From the NCBI GenBank assembly GCA_025450375.1, contig JANWHO010000300.1, positions 1-6,333 on the forward strand: a stretch of DNA of 6,333 nt, written 5' to 3'. How positions within the stretch are numbered: position 1 is the first letter of the stretch; each line of letters starts with the position of its first letter. Source of the DNA: Chloroflexota bacterium. Its GTDB lineage: Bacteria; Chloroflexota; UBA5177; JANWHV01. This document shows positions 1 through 5,289 of this stretch, in pieces. A program made the position numbers and the translations under genes. Under the pieces are notes generated by a model, which had not been told where the DNA came from, ran no database searches, and was given only the letters and a program-made list of their open reading frames with translations.

Positions 1-395
1 CGATGAGGGAGCGCGCCCAAGAGCTGAAGGCGGCCGGGCGTCGCGGCCTGCGCACGGGCAAGGCGGACGGGGAAAGCGACGTGCTCGCAAAGATCGCCGA
101 GATGCCGGAAGCGGATCGCGCCATGGCCGAGCGACTCCATGCCATCATCAAAGCCAGCGCGCCAGCCCTCTCGCCGAGAACCTGGTACGGGATGCCCGCG
201 TACGCCAAGGACGGCAATGTCGTCTGCTTCTTCCAAAGCGCGCAGAAGTTCAACACGAGGTACGCGACGCTCGGCTTCAGCGACAAGGCGAACCTCGACG
301 AAGGCGCCATGTGGCCGACCGCCTTCGCGCTGAAGGAGTTGACCGCCGCCGACGAGGCAAGGATCGGCGCGCTCGTGAAGCAGGCGGTGAGCTGA
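1..395 (+). CDS. DUF1801 / YdhG-like (iron chaperone-like) domain protein, 5' partial
   Basis: The reading frame is open to the left edge and ends with TGA at 393-395. The first in-frame ATG lies at base 3, but homologues as I recall them have more residues before this [12 protein letters not shown] segment, so this methionine is probably internal and the true start lies outside the window. Counting from that Met, 130 residues are visible. A charged N-terminal helix is followed by a helical stretch ([19 protein letters not shown], about 28-46) and then the family signature around residues 61-92: [11 protein letters not shown], then [19 protein letters not shown]. This pattern is typical of DUF1801/YdhG-type small cytoplasmic proteins. 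The fold is related to the frataxin-like iron chaperone described in Bacillus, but the biochemical role of most members is unknown. No membrane segment or signal peptide is visible. The next gene is 207 bases away, so they are probably not co-transcribed. The family call is fairly secure; iron binding is not shown. Confidence 0.8.
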   Translation, partial: MRERAQELKAAGRRGLRTGKADGESDVLAKIAEMPEADRAMAERLHAIIKASAPALSPRTWYGMPAYAKDGNVVCFFQSAQKFNTRYATLGFSDKANLDEGAMWPTAFALKELTAADEARIGALVKQAVS

Positions 396-484
396 GGACT
401 GAGCGCCGCGCGTAGCAGGCAATCCACTGTGAGTTGTGCCGCCCCACCGCTGCTTCAACCCTCAGTCCACGCTCAGGGGAGTTC

Positions 485-514
485 TCCGCGCCTTCCGTCC
501 CCTCCGCGTCTCCG
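485..514. repeat. Degenerate 8-9 bp short tandem repeat (TCCG units)
   Basis: TCCG occurs at 485, 494, 503 and 511, spaced 9, 9 and 8 bases, inside a pyrimidine-rich stretch. On the minus strand this reads as CGGA-rich units resembling CACGGAGAC / GCGGAGGGG, which translates to an HGDAEGTEGAEN-like peptide. From general experience, such CGGAG/CAGAG-type intergenic repeats recur in unrelated bacterial genomes and produce spurious ORFs of this kind. The period is visible; the assignment to a dispersed repeat family is inference. Confidence 0.45.
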
Positions 515-540
515 TGATTCAAGCGGGTCGGGTGTGTTCC

Positions 541-549
541 TGGTATCCT
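541..549 (+). promoter_or_regulatory. Possible extended -10 promoter element upstream of the zinc-ribbon gene
   Basis: TGGTATCCT fits a TGN extended -10 box with the hexamer TATCCT at 544-549. It lies 54 bases before the GTG at 603. No good -35 hexamer is found at 16-18 bases upstream. A TGATTCAA sequence lies 21 bases upstream (515-522), and a very similar pair is found before guaB. Weak by itself. Confidence 0.3.
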
Positions 550-602
550 GTGAGTGGTAAGGATGGGTCGGGTACGCGGCCCTAGTCCGGCGGAGAACTC
601 CA

Positions 603-1073
603 GTGGCGAAGCGGCGTAAACGTGATTACGGCTCCGATGACGTGCTCTTGATTGAGCCACAGCCCGATCGTGAGTTGCAGCGTGAGTGGACGGGCCTGCT
701 CGTACCCTATATCTACTGCCCAAGCTGCAAGCACGTCTACTCGCCGGATGAACTCAACCGCTTCGACCGCGATGAACCGCTTCCCCTCCCCTCCTTGGAC
801 GACGAGGGAAAGCCGGAGGGCGCTCTCGATTTGAAGATTGGGTGCAGGCGCTGCAAGAAATCGCGGCTGGTCCGGGTTTTGGTGGACTTTGGCAGCGTGG
901 AGCCGTACCGGGTGGGAGGGAAGCGGGTGGAGAGTGCGGGTCAGGAGATCTTCCTCTGTATCTGCCCTCTGTGCGGGGGCGCCTGCCAGGTGCAACGGAC
1001 CCGCGGCCTTCGCATGGGTGAGAACTGGTACTGTGGCGCCTGTTCGCTCAGCCTCCAGCGCCGCTGGATGTGA
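603..1073 (+). CDS. Uncharacterised protein with four CxxC pairs, probable double zinc-ribbon
   Basis: I do not recognise this 156-residue protein as a named family. It starts at GTG 603, preceded by GGCGGAG (589-595) with 7-base spacing, and the N-terminus MAKRRKR is strongly basic. Four CxxC knuckles are visible: C39/C42 (YCPSC), C81/C84 (GCRRC), C121/C124 (CPLC, with C119 beside it and C128 after it) and C144/C147 (YCGAC). Two pairs separated by about 40 residues and two by about 20 suit two treble-clef or zinc-ribbon modules, each binding one zinc ion. An acidic and proline-rich linker (about 54-73) sits inside the first module, and a basic tail ends the protein. No signal peptide or membrane helix is visible, so it is probably cytoplasmic. 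Zinc ribbons often bind nucleic acid or proteins, but no specific role can be stated. It stands alone between two non-coding gaps, with a possible promoter at 541-549 and a pairing-capable leader. Confidence 0.75.
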   Translation: MAKRRKRDYGSDDVLLIEPQPDRELQREWTGLLVPYIYCPSCKHVYSPDELNRFDRDEPLPLPSLDDEGKPEGALDLKIGCRRCKKSRLVRVLVDFGSVEPYRVGGKRVESAGQEIFLCICPLCGGACQVQRTRGLRMGENWYCGACSLSLQRRWM

Positions 1074-1083
1074 GCCTGTCTCC

Positions 1084-1112
1084 TTGCCCACGCCGCGGTG
1101 AGAAAATACACT
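1084..1112 (+). promoter_or_regulatory. Predicted sigma-70 promoter for the propeller gene (and perhaps lpd)
   Basis: TTGCCC at 1084-1089 and TACACT at 1107-1112 match the -35 and -10 hexamers at four of six positions each, with an optimal 17-base spacer that is A-rich next to the -10 box (GAGAAAA). Transcription would start near 1119, giving a leader of about 80 bases before the GTG at 1200. Its location in the gap after the zinc-ribbon gene supports a fresh transcription start here. Confidence 0.45.
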
Positions 1113-1124
1113 GCCCAGAGAGTC

Positions 1125-1137
1125 TTGATTGTGTCAA
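1125..1137. promoter_or_regulatory. Dyad TTGA-N5-TCAA, possible operator
   Basis: The sequence TTGATTGTGTCAA is a 4-bp inverted repeat with a 5-base centre, lying just downstream of the predicted transcription start of the propeller gene. It is reminiscent of CRP/FNR-family half-sites (TTGAT, TGTGT) but has the wrong spacing for a canonical FNR box. A protein bound here could block early elongation. It could equally be chance. Confidence 0.2.
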
Positions 1138-1170
1138 CCGGGCCTTCCCGGCCACCGGGCCGCGCCCGAG
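1138..1170. repeat. GC-rich leader with an 8-bp direct repeat and overlapping hairpin potential
   Basis: ACCGGGCC occurs at 1138-1145 and 1156-1163. Between and around the copies, CCGGG can pair with CCCGG, giving short competing hairpins in the leader of the propeller gene. No T-tract follows, so this is not a convincing terminator. Confidence 0.3.
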
Positions 1171-1182
1171 GTTAGTCGCTCG

Positions 1183-1191
1183 AAAAAGGAG
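1183..1191 (+). promoter_or_regulatory. Ribosome binding site fixing the GTG start at 1200
   Basis: AAAAAGGAG ends 8 bases before GTG 1200, an ideal Shine-Dalgarno spacing. It stands out in a GC-rich context and supports the GTG start. Confidence 0.75.
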
Positions 1192-1199
1192 CCGCCGCC

Positions 1200-2147
1200 G
1201 TGGCCTATAGCGTGGAGAACTGGCAATCAGTCCTCGAAATCGATCTCGCCGTGGTGCAAAGCTTTGGCGCTTTCTCGCCCGGCGGCCGGTTTCTCGCCGC
1301 CGCCGACACCAACACGATCGAAGTCCGGGAGTCTCGACGCGGCGGCATTCTGGCCACGGTCGAAATGATAGCCGTCACCTCCTTGGCGGTGAGCGCGGAC
1401 GGCGCCCTATTGGTGGCGGCGGACGACGAGGGAAGCATCAACGCCTGGAGCCTGACCCCCAATGCCGTACTCTGGAGCGACAAGCTTGTCTTGCCGCCTC
1501 CCTCCTATGCCGAGATCGTCTACGACGTGCAGTTCGCCGGAGATGGGGGTCTGGCGGTGGCCAGCAAGCCGGCTGGGGTCAACAACACGCTCGTCGGAAT
1601 CTGGCCTCTAACCGCGGCGACGCGGGTTCGCCCGAGTCCGCTGTGGCAAAGCATCATGCTCAATAGCGACTACCATAGCTTCAGTCCCAGCCCTGATGGG
1701 TCCCACATTCTCCTGGTTACCGACGAAGGCTATTGGCTGCTCCAACCGAACAATGAGCGGTCCTTTATTGATGGCTTCTTCGACAACGGGGAGAACGCGG
1801 TAGTCGCCTTTTCACCCAATGGGCGGCTGGCGGCGGCCATCGAGCCGGAGGGCGGCTGGATCTATAAGGTGGGTGAGCACGAGGTGGTTGAGATCTCCGA
1901 TATTGCCATGCTCGATGAACCGACCGATGTGTCGTGGTCGCCTGATGGCGAGGCCCTACTGATTACCACCGAGGATGGGCTCTCACTCTGTACCCGGACC
2001 GGAGACGAGCACGAGTTCACCTACCAGGGTGTGCTGACCGATTTTCCGGGTTTCGAGGCGGCGGCCTTCCTCGATGCAACGACCATTGCCGCCAAGCGAG
2101 CTGATACCCTGACCGTGTATACGATGGACGGCAGCGGTCGCCCCTGA
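1200..2147 (+). CDS. WD40-like seven-bladed beta-propeller protein, cytoplasmic
   Basis: A 315-residue protein from GTG 1200, chosen because of the strong upstream AAAAAGGAG site. No signal peptide, lipobox or membrane helix is visible. It consists almost wholly of degenerate WD40/YVTN-like repeats, each with an FSPDGxxLA-type strand pair. They begin at about residues 23 (GAFSPGGRFLAAA), 62 (LAVSADGALLVAA), 109 (DVQFAGDGGLAVAS), 160 (SFSPSPDGSHILLV), 201 (VVAFSPNGRLAAA), 243 (DVSWSPDGEALLI) and 286 (EAAAFLDATTIAA). This makes seven blades, which is a common closed propeller number. Several blades end in W/Y-x-L/V-like strands (INAWSL, VGIWPL, YWLLQP, IYKVG, VYTMD). Such domains are usually protein-binding scaffolds and no catalytic residues can be named. 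The gene ends 63 bases before lpd on the same strand, so the two may be co-transcribed. There is no kinase, protease or other fused effector domain. The fold is well supported; the function is unknown. Confidence 0.8.
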   Translation: MAYSVENWQSVLEIDLAVVQSFGAFSPGGRFLAAADTNTIEVRESRRGGILATVEMIAVTSLAVSADGALLVAADDEGSINAWSLTPNAVLWSDKLVLPPPSYAEIVYDVQFAGDGGLAVASKPAGVNNTLVGIWPLTAATRVRPSPLWQSIMLNSDYHSFSPSPDGSHILLVTDEGYWLLQPNNERSFIDGFFDNGENAVVAFSPNGRLAAAIEPEGGWIYKVGEHEVVEISDIAMLDEPTDVSWSPDGEALLITTEDGLSLCTRTGDEHEFTYQGVLTDFPGFEAAAFLDATTIAAKRADTLTVYTMDGSGRP

Positions 2148-2191
2148 GCGCATCCGCCGGGCGATACGACGCGCGGGCCGCCATGCATGTA

Positions 2192-2200
2192 GAGGAAGGA
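2192..2200 (+). promoter_or_regulatory. Ribosome binding site of lpd, with ambiguous start choice
   Basis: GAGGAAGGA contains two overlapping Shine-Dalgarno-like cores. AAGGA (2196-2200) is 10 bases before ATG 2211 and 7 before GTG 2208, and the two starts are adjacent in-frame codons, so the protein differs by one residue only. GAGG (2192-2195) is also 7 bases before an ATG at 2203 that is followed at once by TAG. Confidence 0.65.
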
Positions 2201-2210
2201 TTATGTAGTG

Positions 2211-3620
2211 ATGGGCGCCGAGGAAACCTATGATGTAGTGGTGGTGGGCAGTGGGCCGGGAGGCTATGTCGCGGCGATCCGCGCCTCCCAGCTTGGTCTG
2301 CGCGCCGCGATCGTGGAGCGCGAATCACTGGGCGGCATCTGCCTCAACTGGGGTTGCATCCCCAGTAAGGCGCTTTTGCGGAACGCCGAGATTCTGTCGC
2401 TGTTCAACCACGCCGCCGATTTCGGCATTTCGGTCAGCGACATCAAGCCGGACTATGGGGCCGCCGTCGCCCGCGCCCTCGGCATCGTGGACAAGCAGGT
2501 TAAGGGCGTGGGCTTCCTAATGCGGAAAAACAAGATCGATGTCCACATGGGCGAGGGGCGGTTGGCGAGCGCCGACCAGGTGGTGGTGAAAGACGCTCAG
2601 GGAGCGGAAACCACCCTCTCCGCCAAGAATGTGATCGTGGCCACGGGATCGAGGGTGCGCCTGATCCCCGGCGTCACCATCGACGGCACGGTGGTGGTGA
2701 GCAGCCGGGAAGTATGGGACCTGAAGGACTTGCCGAAGCGGGTCGCCATCCTGGGCGGCGGGCCAATCGGGGTGGAATTCGCCACGGTTCTCAACGCCTA
2801 TGGCTGCGAGGTCACAATCGTGGAGATGCTGCCGCGCATTCTGCCGCTCGAGGACAAGGATAGCTCCCAAACGCTCAGCCGTGCCTTTACCAAGCGTGGA
2901 ATCACCCTCCTCACCAGCACCAAGGTGGATCGGGTCGAGGTCAAGGATGGGGTGGCCCAGGTGTATGTCGGACCGGCGGGAGAAGGCGGGGGTGAAGCGA
3001 AGGTCCTGGAAGCGGATCGGGTGCTCTACGCGGTAGGCTTCGCTCCCAACAGCGAGAACCTCGGTCTGGAGGCGCTCGGGGTGACGATCGAGCGTGGCTT
3101 CATCCAGGTGAATGACCGCATGGAAACCACGGCGCCGGGCATCTACGCGATCGGCGATGTGACGGGCAAGCTGATGCTGGCCCATGTTGCCTCGGCCATG
3201 GGCGAAGTGGCGGCCGAGGTGATCGCCGGCCACCACACGATCACCCTCGATATGCAGTCCATGCCCCGCTGCACCTATAGTGCGCCCCAGGTCGCCTCGA
3301 TGGGCCTCACCGAGGAGCAAGCAAGAGCCCAGGGCGAGGTGAACGTGGGCGCGTTCCCCTTCCGTCCCAATGGGAAGGCCCAGGGCCTGGGCGAGCTGGA
3401 AGGGCAGATCAAAATCATCGCCGACGCCCATTCCGGCGAGATTCTAGGGGCCCATCTGGTAGGGGCCGACGTCACCGAGTTAATCGGCGAGTTCAGCCTG
3501 GCCCGTTTCCTGGAGGCGACGCCGGAGGAACTGGCCCGCGCCGTACACCCACACCCAACCCTCTCGGAGGTGATAGCCGAGGCGGCGCTGGCGGTCGAGG
3601 GCGCGCCGATTCATCTGTAG
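2211..3620 (+). CDS. lpdA: Dihydrolipoamide dehydrogenase (E3 of 2-oxoacid dehydrogenase complexes)
   Basis: This flavoprotein re-oxidises dihydrolipoyl groups of the pyruvate, 2-oxoglutarate or branched-chain dehydrogenase E2 proteins, or of glycine-cleavage H protein, passing electrons to NAD+. The 469 residues match the usual length of about 460-475. The FAD-binding GSGPGG lies at 13-18, and the redox-active disulfide GGICLNWGCIPSK has C44 and C49. The NAD-binding GGGPIG is at 182-187, followed by an acidic residue in TIVEM, which favours NAD over NADP. The second FAD motif GIYAIGDV is at 310-317. The C-terminal dimerisation domain ends with HPHPTLSE, giving the catalytic His448-Glu453 dyad. 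All key residues are present, so it should be active. There is no N-terminal lipoyl domain. The start could be GTG 2208. No E1, E2 or glycine-cleavage gene is nearby, so the complex it serves cannot be told. A stem-loop follows the stop codon. Confidence 0.96.
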   Translation: MGAEETYDVVVVGSGPGGYVAAIRASQLGLRAAIVERESLGGICLNWGCIPSKALLRNAEILSLFNHAADFGISVSDIKPDYGAAVARALGIVDKQVKGVGFLMRKNKIDVHMGEGRLASADQVVVKDAQGAETTLSAKNVIVATGSRVRLIPGVTIDGTVVVSSREVWDLKDLPKRVAILGGGPIGVEFATVLNAYGCEVTIVEMLPRILPLEDKDSSQTLSRAFTKRGITLLTSTKVDRVEVKDGVAQVYVGPAGEGGGEAKVLEADRVLYAVGFAPNSENLGLEALGVTIERGFIQVNDRMETTAPGIYAIGDVTGKLMLAHVASAMGEVAAEVIAGHHTITLDMQSMPRCTYSAPQVASMGLTEEQARAQGEVNVGAFPFRPNGKAQGLGELEGQIKIIADAHSGEILGAHLVGADVTELIGEFSLARFLEATPEELARAVHPHPTLSEVIAEAALAVEGAPIHL

Positions 3621-3630
3621 GCGCTTTGGC

Positions 3631-3666
3631 GACAGCCGCGCGGCCCGTATTGGCCGCGCGGTTATC
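3631..3666 (+). terminator. Strong GC stem-loop after lpd, terminator-like
   Basis: CCGCGCGGCC (3636-3645) and GGCCGCGCGG (3652-3661) form a perfect 10-bp stem with the 6-base loop CGTATT. It is extended by G-U and A-U pairs and, after one mismatch, two more pairs. It begins 11 bases after the lpd stop. Only TTAT follows, not a clear T-tract, so it may be a weak intrinsic terminator, an attenuator or an mRNA 3' stabiliser. It ends 35 bases before the nth start. Confidence 0.6.
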
Positions 3667-3690
3667 ATCCCGTGGGCGCCGCCCCGAACT

Positions 3691-3694
3691 GGAG
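3691..3694 (+). promoter_or_regulatory. Ribosome binding site deciding the nth start
   Basis: GGAG lies 7 bases before ATG 3702. The alternative upstream GTG at 3672 has no such site and would start about ten bases from the stem-loop, so 3702 is preferred. Confidence 0.55.
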
Positions 3695-3701
3695 CAACAG
3701 G

Positions 3702-4358
3702 ATGACCACCGTCTCCGGCGAAATCCAAAAACGCGCCCTGCAAGTGGTGGACCGCTTGGCGGCCGCCTATCCCGACTCGAAATGCTCGCTGGACTTCACC
3801 AGCCCGTTCCAGTTGCTCATCGCGACGATCCTGGCCGCGCAATGCACGGACGAACGGGTCAACCAGGTAACTCCAGCCTTGTTCGCCCACTTCCCCGCGG
3901 CGGCCGATTTCGCGGCGGCGCCTCTGGCCGACATTGAAGCGGCGATTCGTTCCACCGGCTTCTACCGCAATAAAGCCCGTCATATCCAGGGCGCCTGCCA
4001 GATGATCGTGACTACGTTTGGCGGCGAGCCGCCGCGTACCATGGCGGAGCTACTACAACTGCCGGGCGTGGCCCGGAAGACCGCCAACGTGGTGATGAGC
4101 AATGGCTTCGACCAGGTGGAGGGGGTCGTCGTTGATACCCATGTGGGGAGAATCAGCCGCCGACTGGGCCTTACCGTCAGCGAGGTTCCGGGTCGGGTCG
4201 AACAGGATCTGATGGCCCTGCTCCCCCGATCCGAATGGCGGGACTACAATCACCGCATGATCGACCATGGGCGGGCGGTCTGCAAGGCGCCGCGCCCACG
4301 GTGCGGCCTCTGCATGATGACCGACATCTGCCCCTCGTATGATCCAAACAGCGCATGA
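3702..4358 (+). CDS. nth: Endonuclease III, DNA glycosylase/AP lyase with [4Fe-4S] cluster
   Basis: Base-excision-repair enzyme that removes oxidised pyrimidines such as thymine glycol and cleaves the abasic site by beta-elimination. From ATG 3702 it has 218 residues, close to the 211 of the E. coli enzyme. An upstream in-frame GTG (3672) would add ten unconserved residues. The N-terminal helical domain carries FQLLIATILAAQCTDERVN (about 36-54). The helix-hairpin-helix LPGVARKTANVV (about 120-131) contains the catalytic Lys126, and VDTHVGR contains the catalytic Asp145. The C-terminus holds the iron-sulfur ligands C194-X6-C201-X2-C204-X5-C210, exactly the Nth spacing. All active-site residues are present. 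The last bases overlap the start of the next gene (ATGA), so the two are probably translated from one mRNA. MutY is unlikely given the length, the Lys active site and the lack of a NUDIX-like C-terminal domain. Confidence 0.95.
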   Translation: MTTVSGEIQKRALQVVDRLAAAYPDSKCSLDFTSPFQLLIATILAAQCTDERVNQVTPALFAHFPAAADFAAAPLADIEAAIRSTGFYRNKARHIQGACQMIVTTFGGEPPRTMAELLQLPGVARKTANVVMSNGFDQVEGVVVDTHVGRISRRLGLTVSEVPGRVEQDLMALLPRSEWRDYNHRMIDHGRAVCKAPRPRCGLCMMTDICPSYDPNSA

Positions 4359-5203
4359 TTCCCCGCGACCCGGAGGAGACGCTGCCTGATCCCGCCGAGA
4401 CGCCACCAGCGCCGGAGCAGTTGGAGCACGCCACGTCTCCCCCGCCACCGCTCGCCGCCAGGCTGCTCGCCTCCGCCTTGCTGGCCATTACCGCCTTGTT
4501 CCTCCTCTATTCTCCCTGGCCGCTGATCGCCAAACTGCACGCCATCGGCGCCGCCTGCTGCGCCCAGATCCCTAGCCACACGCTCACCTTCCAGGGCCGT
4601 CCCATGCCGGTTGACGCGCGAAACAGTGGGATCTATCTGGGCGTGCTGCTGGTAATCGTCATCCTGTGGTTGGGAGGCCGGCAGAGAGCGGCGAGCTACG
4701 CCCCGGCACGGGTGCGGAACCTCTTGATGCTCGCGATACTGGCCATGATGCTCGACGGCTTCAACTCCCTGGCCCAAACCCATCACTTCCATGTCGTCTA
4801 TCAGGACACCAACCTCATTCGCATCGTGACCGGAACCCTGGCCGGGGTAGCCCTCACGATCCTGGTGGTCCCGATCTACAATCGTCTCGTGTGGCACGAC
4901 CCGGCGATCATCGCGGTGGCCGAGGATTATGTCGAATTGGGCGGATTCCTGATCGTGGCGCTCCTGGTCATTCTCTCGCTCCAGGCCGCGCCCTCCGCCC
5001 TCTATTACCCGCTTTCCGTCCTCTCCATGCTTGGGTTCCTGGTCACCATGACCATGGTCAATAGCTGCCTGATCCTGGTCTCTCTCCGGCGCGAGCATAC
5101 GGTTGCCGATGAACGAGGGCTCTTCCTCCCAGCCCTGGCGGGATTGGTATTCACTTTGGTTGAGATATTCTTGATCACCACCTTACGCGCCCACGCGAGC
5201 TGA
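4355..5203 (+). CDS. DUF2085-type multi-pass membrane protein
   Basis: A 282-residue integral membrane protein of unknown function. Its ATG overlaps the nth stop as ATGA and no Shine-Dalgarno sequence is visible, so translation is probably coupled to nth. Residues 1-32 are proline- and acid-rich and likely disordered. Hydrophobic segments lie at about 34-52, 92-107, 121-138, 152-173, 194-210, 215-243 and 256-276, giving six or seven helices. Between the first two is the stretch LHAIGAACCAQIPSHTLTFQ (61-80), then PMPVDARNSGIYLG (83-96). This resembles the DUF2085 signature, in which a Cys/His-rich loop (CHQ...RS...PVCARCTGIYLG-like) precedes GIYLG. In this copy the two cysteines expected in the ARC loop are Asp87 and Asn90, while C68 and C69 remain. 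MLDGFNSLAQ (132-141) after the third helix also fits the family. A metal or redox role would be speculation, and any link with DNA repair may be only positional. Confidence 0.75.
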   Translation: MIPRDPEETLPDPAETPPAPEQLEHATSPPPPLAARLLASALLAITALFLLYSPWPLIAKLHAIGAACCAQIPSHTLTFQGRPMPVDARNSGIYLGVLLVIVILWLGGRQRAASYAPARVRNLLMLAILAMMLDGFNSLAQTHHFHVVYQDTNLIRIVTGTLAGVALTILVVPIYNRLVWHDPAIIAVAEDYVELGGFLIVALLVILSLQAAPSALYYPLSVLSMLGFLVTMTMVNSCLILVSLRREHTVADERGLFLPALAGLVFTLVEIFLITTLRAHAS

Positions 5204-5224
5204 ATCAAACCGCCAGCGCGTCCG

Positions 5225-5233
5225 TGGTATCTT
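5225..5233 (+). promoter_or_regulatory. Possible extended -10 promoter element of guaB
   Basis: TGGTATCTT fits an extended -10 box (TGN-TATCTT), 56 bases before the guaB ATG and 21 bases after the stop of the membrane-protein gene. No standard -35 hexamer is found at the proper spacing. TGAATCAA at 5201-5208 resembles the TGATTCAA found in the same relative place before the gene at 603. Confidence 0.35.
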
Positions 5234-5275
5234 AAGGAGTCGGGGGCAGCGCGGACCGCGCGCGCCTTCCTCCAT

Positions 5276-5280
5276 GGAGG
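5276..5280 (+). promoter_or_regulatory. Ribosome binding site of guaB
   Basis: GGAGG lies 9 bases before ATG 5290. It fixes the start, which also agrees with the conserved N-terminus of IMP dehydrogenases (a few residues before GLTYDDVLL). An earlier GGAG at 5235-5238 is too far away. Confidence 0.75.
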
Positions 5281-5289
5281 TTAGACAGT

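Larger units (their letters stand above)
478..601. repeat. 12-bp perfect inverted repeat flanking a 100-base spacer
   Basis: GGAGTTCTCCGC at 478-489 is the exact reverse complement of GCGGAGAACTCC at 590-601. Each arm also contains a near-palindrome, GGAG-N2-CTCC, so the same bases can be read as two copies of a dyad box whose centres are 114 bases apart. The right arm contains the Shine-Dalgarno sequence (GCGGAG) of the gene starting at 603. Pairing of the two arms in mRNA would hide that site. The repeat itself is seen directly; whether it works as an RNA switch, a protein operator or the ends of a small mobile element is open. Confidence 0.6.
396..602. other. Non-coding intergenic region with several short repeats
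   Basis: No convincing coding sequence is present on either strand. The region holds an 8-bp inverted repeat, GGACTGAG at 396-403 with CTCAGTCC at 461-468, with further CTGAG at 392-396 and CTCAG at 472-476 that could extend the pairing. This may form a weak stem after the DUF1801 gene, but there is no T-tract. Next come a TCCG unit repeated with 8-9 base period (485-514), a possible extended -10 box (541-549), and one half of the 12-bp inverted repeat that ends at the next ribosome binding site. Listed separately below where supportable. Confidence 0.6.

Noticed and set aside
277..723. Minus-strand ORF of 148 codons spanning the intergenic region
   Set aside because: It overlaps two plus-strand genes, its composition is arginine/serine-rich as expected from antisense reading of GC-rich DNA, and its middle part is the translation of the short tandem repeat.
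582..1091. Minus-strand ORF of 169 codons opposite the zinc-ribbon gene
   Set aside because: The plus-strand frame has a good ribosome binding site and four CxxC pairs; the minus frame shows no motif and no ribosome binding site that I can support.
2517..3431. Minus-strand ORF of 304 codons
   Set aside because: It lies fully inside lpd, which has all family motifs. His/Asp/Arg-rich sequence without recognisable domain marks it as an antisense shadow.
3672..3701. Upstream GTG extension of nth by ten residues
   Set aside because: No Shine-Dalgarno site before it, very close to the stem-loop, and the added residues are not part of the Nth family; ATG 3702 has GGAG at 7 bases.
4250..5098. Minus-strand ORF of 282 codons
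   Set aside because: Antisense to nth and the DUF2085 gene, very rich in Gln, Gly, Arg and His. The plus strand has clear membrane helices and a coupled start.
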